From NCBI GenBank assembly GCA_026398275.1, contig JAPLTF010000036.1, forward strand, positions 1 through 52,500: a stretch of DNA of 52,500 bases, written 5' to 3'. The notes below the pieces were generated by a model, which was not told where the DNA came from, searched no databases, and worked only from the letters and a program-made list of their open reading frames with translations. Position 1 is the stretch's first letter; every line of letters starts with the position of its first letter. This DNA is from Verrucomicrobiota bacterium (GTDB lineage Bacteria > Verrucomicrobiota > Verrucomicrobiia > Chthoniobacterales > Terrimicrobiaceae). Positions 45,487 through 52,500 of the stretch are shown here, piece after piece. Both the position numbers and the translations under genes were made by a program.

Positions 45487-45714
45487 GGCCCGGAGGGATT
45501 CTGGCACAGAATATATTCTGCGTCGATCCTTCGCATGGGTGCCCGATCCGCATGTAAGATCGAGCCTGGAGAGACGCGTTGCTTCGCTCCACTTCGGGTG
45601 TGCTCCCTGCACCAAACTCTCGACTTCCCCTCTTCAGGTAGCGCTATCGCGCTGGTTTTGGGCGGTTTTCTGCCTGCTTGTCGAAGCCCCGGCAGGAAGG
45701 GATAATCGCCGCGA

Positions 45715-47928
45715 ATGATTGTGCGTGTTTTACCGGATCAGGCTGCGGGGCGGCTGCTGGATTACCGCGTGCCGGAATGTTTCGGGGATGCGGTGGCGGT
45801 GGGATCGCGCGTGAAGGTTCCGGTGCGGACGCGCGTGCTGACGGCCACGGTGGTCGAGGTGCTGGACTATTCGGAGGTCCGGGGGCTGCGGGATATCGCG
45901 GAGTTGCTCGACGAGAAGCCGATGATCCGGCCCGCGCTTCTCGACCTGGCGCGATGGATGGCCGACTACTACTGCTGCCCGGTGGAGACTGCGATTTGCA
46001 GCGTGCTGCCTGTGGCGGTGCGGGACGGCAAAGTTTCAGAAAAGCGGCGGAACATGGTGCGGGTCGCAAGGGAAATCCCGGAGGACGAATTGGCGGCGCT
46101 GGAAAAGCGGGCGCCGCGGCAGGCGGATGCCTTGCGGGCATTGATCGAGGCAGGCGAGCCGGTTCTGGTTTCCGAGGCGGCCGCGGAGGCGGGAGTGGCG
46201 GAGGGGGTTTTCCGGATTCTGGAGAAACGCGGGCTCGTGGTGATCGAGTCCGCCGTGGTCGCCCGCGATCCGTATGCGGAAAAATTTCTTTCATCGGCGA
46301 ACCTGGTTCTGAATGCCGAACAGGAGGTCGCCCTGCAGGCGGTCGAGGAGGCGATGGCGGATCCGGCGGCCAAACCGATCCTGCTCTTCGGGGTGACGGG
46401 CTCTGGGAAGACCGAGATCTACCTGCGCGCAATCCGGAAGGCGGTTGAGGACGGGCGCACCGCGCTGGTGCTTGTTCCGGAAATTGCGCTGACTCCGCAG
46501 ACGGTCGAGCGATTCAAGTCCCGCTTCGCGGACATGCAGGAAAAGATCGCCGTGCTGCACAGCCACCTTTCCGACGGCGAGCGCCACGACGAGTGGCACA
46601 AGATCCACAGCGGGGCCGCGCGGATCGTGATCGGCGCCCGGAGCTCGATTTTTGCGCCGCTGGAAAACCTGGGGATCATCATCGTGGATGAGGAACACGA
46701 GAATTCCTACAAGCAGGACGAGGCGCCGCGATATCACGCGCGCGACATGGCCGTGCTGCGCGGGCACCGCGAGCAGGCGGCCGTCCTCCTCGGCAGCGCG
46801 ACCCCCTGCCTCGAGAGCTGGCACAATGCCCAGTCAGGAAAATACCGCCTCGTCCGCCTGGACAACCGGGTCGATGACAGGCGCATGCCGGTCGTCCGGG
46901 TCGTCGATCTCCGGCAGGCGGCACGCCGCTCGCCCGAGGGAGGGATCCTCTCGCTTCCGCTCAAGGAGGCGATCGAGGGGCGCATCGCCAAGGGCGAGCA
47001 GACGATCCTGTTTTTGAACCGGCGCGGATTTTCCACATCGATGCTGTGCGAGGCCTGCGGGCATGTCTGCACGTGTCCGGACTGCAGCGTCTCGCTCACG
47101 TTCCACCGGGCCGCCGAGCGGATGTGCTGCCACATCTGCGGGCATTCGTCCCGCGCGCCAAAGGTCTGCCCGAAATGCAAGGATCCGGGGATCCGGCACT
47201 CCGGGGTCGGCACCCAAAAGGTCGAGGAGGCGGTCAAAAAGATTTTTCCCAAGGCCCGGATTGCGAGGATGGATGCGGATTCGATGACGCGCAAGGACGC
47301 CTACCGGGAGACGCTCGGGGCATTCAAGGAGGGGAAGATCGACATTCTCGTGGGGACGCAGATGATTGCCAAAGGCCTGCATTTTCCAAATGTCACGCTC
47401 GTCGGGATCGTCAACGCCGACCTCGGTCTTCACATGCCCGACTTCCGCGCCGGCGAGCGCACGTTCCAGCTGCTGACGCAGGTTTCCGGACGGGCCGGGC
47501 GCGGGGAGATGGAAGGAGAGGTCCTCGTGCAGACGTTCACGCCCTTCAGTCCATCGATCCAGTTTGCGCGGCACCACGACTACGAGGGGTTTATGGACCA
47601 GGAGATGGAATTTCGCCGCCAGTTCGGGTATCCGCCGTTCGGCCGCATGGTGATGATCACTCTGCGAGGCACAATGCTCGAGCGCGCGCAGTTCTCGGCC
47701 GAGACGCTCTCCCGGAAGCTGAAGGCCGCCGCCCCTGCAGGAGTCGTGATCGGCGATGGCGTTCCCGCTCCGCTGGAAAAAGCCAAAACCTACTTCCGCT
47801 TCCAGGTCTCGCTGCGCGGGCCGTCCTCCGTCCAGCTTGCCCGCCTCGTGCGGACAACGCTCGATTCCCTGCCGATGCCGGAAGATGTCTTTGTGGCGGT
47901 GGACGTCGATCCGCTGCATCTCCTGTAG
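45715..47928 (+). CDS. priA: Primosomal protein N' (PriA helicase)
   Basis: This 3'-5' helicase restarts stalled forks by loading the primosome. The 737 residues show the N-terminal 3'-DNA-binding domain (about 1-105), helicase motif I VTGSGKTEIYLRA (about 225-237), DEEH box IIVDEEHENSYKQD, zinc-binding cysteines (CEACGHVCTCPDC, CCHICGHSSRAPKVCPKC) and the motif GTQMIAKGLHFPNVTLVGI. All eight cysteines are present. It is divergent from pgsA with ~230 bp between starts and converges with dnaB (18 bp). Confidence 0.96.
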   Translation: MIVRVLPDQAAGRLLDYRVPECFGDAVAVGSRVKVPVRTRVLTATVVEVLDYSEVRGLRDIAELLDEKPMIRPALLDLARWMADYYCCPVETAICSVLPVAVRDGKVSEKRRNMVRVAREIPEDELAALEKRAPRQADALRALIEAGEPVLVSEAAAEAGVAEGVFRILEKRGLVVIESAVVARDPYAEKFLSSANLVLNAEQEVALQAVEEAMADPAAKPILLFGVTGSGKTEIYLRAIRKAVEDGRTALVLVPEIALTPQTVERFKSRFADMQEKIAVLHSHLSDGERHDEWHKIHSGAARIVIGARSSIFAPLENLGIIIVDEEHENSYKQDEAPRYHARDMAVLRGHREQAAVLLGSATPCLESWHNAQSGKYRLVRLDNRVDDRRMPVVRVVDLRQAARRSPEGGILSLPLKEAIEGRIAKGEQTILFLNRRGFSTSMLCEACGHVCTCPDCSVSLTFHRAAERMCCHICGHSSRAPKVCPKCKDPGIRHSGVGTQKVEEAVKKIFPKARIARMDADSMTRKDAYRETLGAFKEGKIDILVGTQMIAKGLHFPNVTLVGIVNADLGLHMPDFRAGERTFQLLTQVSGRAGRGEMEGEVLVQTFTPFSPSIQFARHHDYEGFMDQEMEFRRQFGYPPFGRMVMITLRGTMLERAQFSAETLSRKLKAAAPAGVVIGDGVPAPLEKAKTYFRFQVSLRGPSSVQLARLVRTTLDSLPMPEDVFVAVDVDPLHLL

Positions 47929-47946
47929 GATGTCAGAACGGAAGGG

Positions 47947-49425
47947 TTATTCCTCGCGGCGCTCCTCGGCACGGTCTTCGAACCGCGTGTAGTCCTCGAG
48001 AAATGTCAGCGGGACATCGCCGGTCGGACCGTTCCGCTGCTTCGCGATGATGAGCGTCGCCTTGCCTTCGGCTTCCTTGCGGGCTTCCTCATCCTCGGCA
48101 TAGTATTTTTCACGGACGAGGAGGGCGACGACGTCGGCGTCCTGTTCGATGCTTCCGGATTCGCGCAGATCGCTGAGGCGCGGACGGCCTTTGGATTCGC
48201 CGGTGCGGGACTCGGGATTCCGGTTGAGCTGCGCGAGCACGATCACCGGGATCTTCAACTCCTTGGCGAGCGCTTTGACGCCCGAGGAAATTTCCGCGAT
48301 TTCGATCTGGCGGTTATCCTGGGCGCGGCGGGAATTTGATCGGAGGAGCTGGAGGTAGTCGATCACGACGAGCTTGATGCCCTCGCGGTTGTGCAGGCGG
48401 CGGGCCTTGGCGCGGAGCTCCAGAATGCTGAGCCCGGGCGTGTCGTCCACAAACATCTTCGCCTTGGAGAGCAGGCCGGCTGCAGAGCTGATGCTTCCGA
48501 GTTCCTGCTTGCCGATGAATCCGTCGCGGAGCTTTTTGGAATCCACGCGGGCGCGGGAGCAAAGCAGGCGCTGCACGAGCTGTGGGGAACTCATTTCCAG
48601 GCTGAAAACGGCCACCGGCTTCCCGGCATCCAGCGCGACGTGCTCGGCGATGTTCATGGCCAGGGCGGTCTTGCCCATCGACGGGCGCGCGGCGATGACG
48701 AACATTTCGCCGGCATGCAGGCCGCTCGTCATGTTGTCGAGGACGTGGAATCCGGTGGACAGCCCGGTGATGCCGCCCTTGTTGGCGACGAGCTGCTCGA
48801 TGCTGGTGATCGCGTCGTTCACCATCTCCTTCATCGTCGGAATGCTCGAGCTCACCCGCTCCTCGCCGATCTCGAGGATCTTTTTCTCGACCTCATCGAC
48901 CAGGATTTTTACATCCCCCTGTTCGTCGTAGGATCGCGCTGCGTATTCCGTGCAGACGGTGATGACTTTTCGCAGGAGGTATTTCTCGCGAAGGATCTCG
49001 CGGTAGTAGTCGGCGTTCGCTGCCGTGGGGACAAAGGTCAGAAGGTCGGTGACGACCGAGGCTCCGCCCACCTCATCCAGCAGCTTGCGATCCTCAAGGT
49101 GCTGGGTGACCGAGATGAGGTCGATCGGTTTGCCGGCATTCCGCATCTCGACCAGCAACTCATAGATCTTCTGGTGCGCGGGCAGGTGAAAGTGCCCGGC
49201 CTCAATCTGGGAAATGGAATCGTCGAGAACAGTCGACGAAAGAAGAACCGACCCAAGTAGCCCCTTCTCCGCATCAAGGCTCTGGGGGAGGGCCCTGTGA
49301 ACATCCGGCAAATAACTCGCCGGTTTTTGTGAATAATCGCCCCTTTTTCCCCGGCCTTTTCCCGTTTGGGCCCCGTTTCCAGAAACGGGGCTCTCCTCAG
49401 GGCGACCAGGAGATCCGGCGGCCAT
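47947..49425 (-). CDS. dnaB: Replicative DNA helicase DnaB
   Basis: The hexameric helicase of the replisome. The 492 residues have an unstructured N-terminal ~40, the N-terminal collar (about 44-150; SLDAEKGLLGSVLLSS), a linker and the RecA-type domain with Walker A AARPSMGKTALAMN, Walker B LVVIDYLQLL and Arg finger region. There is no intein. Its start is 5 bp downstream of rplI, the usual pairing, but the genes that commonly precede rplI (rpsF-ssb-rpsR) are not here. It converges with priA. Confidence 0.97.
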   Translation of the reverse strand: MAAGSPGRPEESPVSGNGAQTGKGRGKRGDYSQKPASYLPDVHRALPQSLDAEKGLLGSVLLSSTVLDDSISQIEAGHFHLPAHQKIYELLVEMRNAGKPIDLISVTQHLEDRKLLDEVGGASVVTDLLTFVPTAANADYYREILREKYLLRKVITVCTEYAARSYDEQGDVKILVDEVEKKILEIGEERVSSSIPTMKEMVNDAITSIEQLVANKGGITGLSTGFHVLDNMTSGLHAGEMFVIAARPSMGKTALAMNIAEHVALDAGKPVAVFSLEMSSPQLVQRLLCSRARVDSKKLRDGFIGKQELGSISSAAGLLSKAKMFVDDTPGLSILELRAKARRLHNREGIKLVVIDYLQLLRSNSRRAQDNRQIEIAEISSGVKALAKELKIPVIVLAQLNRNPESRTGESKGRPRLSDLRESGSIEQDADVVALLVREKYYAEDEEARKEAEGKATLIIAKQRNGPTGDVPLTFLEDYTRFEDRAEERREE

Positions 49426-49430
49426 TCAAA

Positions 49431-49967
49431 TCAGGATTTTGCAGTGACTCTGCGGCGGGGTTTTCTCTCCCCGTCCTCGTCAGCTTCCTCGGCCTTTGGT
49501 GCCGCCACCACCGGGGCAGTCACTTTGAGGTGCAGGGTCGCCGTGACATCCGGGTGAAGCTTCACGCTCACCTCATGGTCGCCGGTTTCCTTGATCGCCT
49601 TGTCGAGAACGACCGCGTGCTTCGGCAACTCTTCGAGCTTCAACTCGGATGCAATCCGGTCGTGGATATCCTTGGCCGTGACCGAACCGAAAGCTTTTCC
49701 GGTCTCGCCGGTTTCCAGGGTGAAGGAAATTTTGAGCTTGTTGATCTTGCTCGCCAGCTCCTCGGCGGCATTGACCTCGCGCCCCTCGCGCTCGGCGCGC
49801 TTGGCTTTCAAGTGGTTGATCTGCCGAAGCGAGCTTTTCGTGACTTCGAGTCCCTTGCCTTGGGGAAGAAGAAAATTCCGGGCATATCCGCGGCGGACTT
49901 TGACGATATCGGCTTCCGCTCCGAGCGACGGGATGTTGGTGGTAAGAATAATTTCAGTGTGTGCCAT
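49431..49967 (-). CDS. rplI: 50S ribosomal protein L9
   Basis: The 178-residue protein from ATG 49967 has the N-terminal domain signature (LGAEADIVKVRRGYARNFLL), a long connecting helix and the C-terminal domain (FGSVTAKDIHDRI). The last ~25 residues form a charged tail (EEADEDGERKPRRR) beyond the usual ~150. A frame extension to 50021 lacks L9 character. It heads the rplI-dnaB pair; its promoter must lie between 49968 and 50083, downstream of the malic enzyme. Confidence 0.97.
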   Translation of the reverse strand: MAHTEIILTTNIPSLGAEADIVKVRRGYARNFLLPQGKGLEVTKSSLRQINHLKAKRAEREGREVNAAEELASKINKLKISFTLETGETGKAFGSVTAKDIHDRIASELKLEELPKHAVVLDKAIKETGDHEVSVKLHPDVTATLHLKVTAPVVAAPKAEEADEDGERKPRRRVTAKS

Positions 49968-50083
49968 AGAATTAGAGATTTGGCGGGAGGGAGAAGCTAC
50001 CAACTTGCAGGAGCGTGTCAATCCTCCTCATGCAGAAAACCACGCTCTTTTTTCCAGACCGGCCGTCGGGGCCGCCCCGCTGC

Positions 50084-51739
50084 TCAGTAGTTCGGCACAA
50101 ACATCCGCTCCGCCACATGCTGTTCCAGATCGGCCGGGCGGGGGATTTTGGCGTAGCCCAGCGCGTAGGCCCGCTCGGCGACGGCCTTGGCGATTTTTAG
50201 CGAGACGGCCCGGATGCGCGTCAGCGAGGGGTAGACGCTGCCCCTCGACAGGTCTTCCGTCGTCACCTCCGCAGCAAGCGTCCGCGCCGCGGCGAGGAAC
50301 ATCGAATCATCCACCCGCGAAGCCGCGCAGCACAGGGCTCCGAGGCCAACGCCCGGGAAGATGTAAACGTTGTTCCCCTGCCCGGGATGGATGGTTCGCC
50401 CCTGGTATTCCACTCCCTTGAACGGGCTTCCGCTGGCAAATAATCCGCGGCCGTCCGTGTGCAGATACGCCTCTTCCGCTGTGCACTCGGCCTTCGATGT
50501 GGGGTTCGACAGCGCAAAGATGACCGGCCGCTCGTTGATGGCCGCCATGGAACGCAAAACGTCGGCGGTAAACGACCGGCCCACGCCGGAGACTCCGATC
50601 AGGGCTGTCGGGCGGATCTTTTCCACCGCCTCGGCCAGTGACGCGACATGCTCCCCCTCGTGCGCAAACGGGAGTTTGTGCTTCGGCATTTCGTCGCCGC
50701 GGTTTTTGATCAGCAGGCCTTTTGAATCCACAAACCAGCAGCGCAGCCTGGCCTCCGCCTCGCTGACACCCTCCTCGCCCAACGCGCTGACAAAAAGTTC
50801 TCCGATCCCGGTCCCCGCCTCACCCGCGCCCAGGAAAAGCACCCTTTGGTCCCGAAGCGGCACCCCTGTTTCCTTCGTGGCGGCGATCAAACCCGCCAAG
50901 GCGACGGCGGCAGTTCCCTGGATATCGTCATTAAAACAGCAGATCCGATCCCGCCATTTTCCGAGGAGGTCAAAAGCATTGTGATTCCCGAAATCCTCAA
51001 ACTGGATCAGGCTTCCCGGGAATACTTTCTGGGCAGCTGCGACAAATTCCTCCAAAAACTCCTCATATTCAGCGCCTTTCGCCCTCGTGCGCGGCAGGCC
51101 GATGTAAAATGGATCCTCCAGGAGCTTTTCGTTGTTCGTGCCCACATCCAGCGTGATCGGGAGGCAATAATACGGGTGCAAGCCAGCGCAGGCGGTATAA
51201 AGAGCGAGTTTGCCGATGGGGATGCCCATCCCGAGCGCGCCCAGATCTCCCAGACCGAGGATCCGCTCTCCATCCGTCACGACGATCAGTCGGACGCCCT
51301 GATTCGGCCAGTGGCGAAGCACGCTCTCGACGTTGCCCTTGTCCTCAATGCTGATCCAAAGCCCCCGCGGACTGCGGAAAATCCCGCCGTATTCCAGGCA
51401 GGCCTGCCCGACGGTGGGGGTGTAGATGATCGGCATCGTCTCCTCCAGATGATCCAGGAGCAACCGGAAGAAGAGGGTTTCGTTCCGCTGCTGAAGCGCG
51501 GTCAGAAAGATATACCGCTCCAGATCCGACTCCTTCTTGCGGAATTGCTTCAAGGCCCGCTCCACCTGCTCCTCCATGGAAAAAATCCGGGGAGGCAACA
51601 GACCCTTCAAACCAAGCGCGTCGCGCTCCTCCGCGCTGAACGCCGTGCCTTTGTTTCGCAGGGAATCCTTCAGGAGGGAGACGCCCGTGGGGAAGTTGAC
51701 CCCGCCATGGGATTGGATCTCAAGGGACTTGGATATCAT
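50084..51739 (-). CDS. NAD-dependent malic enzyme
   Basis: It decarboxylates malate to pyruvate with NAD(P)H formation. The protein has about 551 residues from ATG 51739 (an ATG at 51757 and a longer frame to 51805 are possible). Signatures of the large malic enzyme class are PIIYTPTVGQACLEYGGIFR (catalytic Tyr), VVTDGERILGLGDLGALGM, IQFEDFGNHNAFDLL, CFNDDIQGTAAVALAGL (metal-binding Asp pair) and FLGAGEAGTGIGE (NAD loop). This is the SfcA/MaeA or eukaryotic-like long form, without a phosphotransacetylase extension. Coenzyme preference is not certain. The intergenic space toward the rRNA operon contains its promoter. Confidence 0.93.
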   Translation of the reverse strand: MISKSLEIQSHGGVNFPTGVSLLKDSLRNKGTAFSAEERDALGLKGLLPPRIFSMEEQVERALKQFRKKESDLERYIFLTALQQRNETLFFRLLLDHLEETMPIIYTPTVGQACLEYGGIFRSPRGLWISIEDKGNVESVLRHWPNQGVRLIVVTDGERILGLGDLGALGMGIPIGKLALYTACAGLHPYYCLPITLDVGTNNEKLLEDPFYIGLPRTRAKGAEYEEFLEEFVAAAQKVFPGSLIQFEDFGNHNAFDLLGKWRDRICCFNDDIQGTAAVALAGLIAATKETGVPLRDQRVLFLGAGEAGTGIGELFVSALGEEGVSEAEARLRCWFVDSKGLLIKNRGDEMPKHKLPFAHEGEHVASLAEAVEKIRPTALIGVSGVGRSFTADVLRSMAAINERPVIFALSNPTSKAECTAEEAYLHTDGRGLFASGSPFKGVEYQGRTIHPGQGNNVYIFPGVGLGALCCAASRVDDSMFLAAARTLAAEVTTEDLSRGSVYPSLTRIRAVSLKIAKAVAERAYALGYAKIPRPADLEQHVAERMFVPNY

Positions 51740-52064
51740 ACCCCGACATGAAGCCATTCCCGGAGACGGGTGTAAACAGCGTTCGCCGCAAATTCCTGAA
51801 TCCATTGATCAAGAGCATGAATGCCCGCGGCACGTCGCCCGGATTTGGCGGGGAATCCGGGAAAAAATTCAGGCGCTTTCCCGCGCTTTTCACCGCCGTT
51901 TTCGAGCAATATTCCGTCCGTTGAATTTTTTTTCATCCCGCGGAAACTTTTTCGTTTTTTTTGTTGACGTCAGAAATCACTGATAACAAAAGGATCCGCG
52001 GTCGTTTGGTCCGGGTGTCTACCCACAGGTATCAGGGCTCGCAAAAAATATTTTTCAAAAACCA
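51740..52064. other. AT-rich region between malic enzyme and rRNA promoter
   Basis: No gene seen. A/T-rich segments at 51925-51962 and 52042-52060 are noticeable; the second sits directly upstream of the rRNA -35 element and could be an UP element. A TTGACG at 51964-51969 has no good -10 partner. Confidence 0.5.
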
Positions 52065-52092
52065 TTGACGTTTTTGCGCGGGTGGATATTCT
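52065..52092 (+). promoter_or_regulatory. Probable rRNA operon promoter
   Basis: TTGACG (52065-52070), 16-nt spacer, TATTCT (52087-52092), with an A/T-rich UP-like tract just upstream. Transcription would begin near 52099, about 310 nt before the 16S start. Confidence 0.65.
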
Positions 52093-52410
52093 GACAATCC
52101 CGCTAGCCAAAAGGTTGGCAGGAAATTGATCTTCCCGAGGGTGACCTCGACACGCCGAACCAGTGGAATAACTTCCCTGCAGGGCGCGTCACCAAACGGG
52201 TTTGTTTTTTGATAGTCTGATTCGAATTTTCGCCGGTCATCGGCAAAATTCAGAACGCAAACACAAATAGACAATCAGCAATATGCTGAATTGTGCGTTT
52301 CCGTCGGTTTTGTAATTTTAATTTGACGGCCCAAATAGTAGCCGAGTCTCACTCGGTAATATATGGATAGTCAGAAAACTTTCCTCCGCTTAGCGGCGGA
52401 GGGCAAACTT
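52093..52410 (+). other. rRNA operon leader with several hairpins
   Basis: Hairpins: 52224-52251 (GAATTTTCGCCG with CGGCAAAATTC), 52272-52293 (CAATCAGCA-ATA-TGCTGAATTG, one bulge), 52342-52356 (CCGAG-TCTCA-CTCGG), and 52383-52402 (CCTCCGC with GCGGAGG) just before the 16S gene. The last could form the upper part of the 16S processing stem. No clear boxA was recognised. A second TTGACG at 52324-52329 lacks a good -10. Confidence 0.6.
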
Positions 52411-52500
52411 TTCACGGAGAGTTTGATTCTGGCTCAGAACGAACGCTGGCGGCGTGGATAAGACATGCAAGTCGAACGGGATTACGTTTGTAGCAATACA
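52411..52500 (+). rRNA. 16S ribosomal RNA, 5' end (partial)
   Basis: The conserved 5' region is present: AGAGTTTGATTCTGGCTCAG (from 52418), GAACGAACGCTGGCGGCGTG and AGACATGCAAGTCGAACG. The gene continues beyond the window. The 5' end near 52411 is placed by alignment with E. coli numbering from memory. Confidence 0.97.

Noticed and set aside
51964-51990. TTGACG as a second rRNA promoter
   Set aside because: No -10 hexamer at 16-18 nt spacing.

Overview
This 52.5 kb chromosomal stretch is GC-rich and ends at its right edge in the first ~90 bases of a 16S rRNA gene on the + strand. The 16S 5' end (AACGAACGCTGGCGGCGTGG, then ATAAGACATGCAAGTCGAAC), the Gram-negative envelope genes and the gene content point to a Verrucomicrobiota bacterium, perhaps of the Spartobacteria/Chthoniobacterales type. 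That placement is from memory of the 16S start and would need an alignment. No tRNA, CRISPR array, intact insertion sequence or prophage was seen.
Layout. 0-7 kb: trpA; a DUF883 membrane protein overlapping a histone-like protein with two winged-helix repeats; then a patch with parts of reductive pyrimidine/N-carbamoyl catabolism (a PreA-like dehydrogenase without ferredoxin domain, an alpha/beta-hydrolase-fold protein, a Zn-dependent M20 amidohydrolase) mixed with scars (an AraC-domain fragment, an AbrB-like orphan, the tail of a radical SAM gene). 7-16 kb is housekeeping: ileS-lspA-fabZ, a tandem Usp protein, a 2-hydroxyacid dehydrogenase, tmk, an M23 peptidase, and a HIT protein with avtA. 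16-26.3 kb is one long minus-strand cellulose operon, transcribed parA1-parA2-tail-anchored repeat protein-bcsA-bcsB-bcsZ-bcsC, with ATGA/GTGA overlaps at most junctions. 26.5-28.3 kb is rpoA-rplQ with its own terminator and likely promoter, detached from the usual S13-S11-S4 genes. 28.4-34.5 kb holds a PAS-GAF hybrid histidine kinase and a CheB-CheR-PAS fusion, separated by a four-helix-bundle gene inside an 89-bp direct repeat. 34.9-40 kb: DUF2237, PagL, a SpoIIE-type phosphatase and an MsbA-like ABC exporter.
40.2-43.5 kb is the accessory region: a truncated phospholipase-D-like N-terminus, dinD and an OLD-like AAA ATPase with a TOPRIM-like C-terminus, plus two tiny ORFs. It looks like a partly deleted defence island whose last two large genes are intact. 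43.5-52.5 kb returns to core genes: der-pgsA, priA, rplI-dnaB, a malic enzyme, and the promoter and leader of an rRNA operon.
The two best candidates for undescribed biology are (1) the cellulose operon headed by two paralogous ParA-type ATPases and a small inner-membrane protein with three internal repeats, which together could position or gate the Bcs synthase, and (2) the DinD + AAA/TOPRIM pair in the island. Both are inferences from gene content and spacing.
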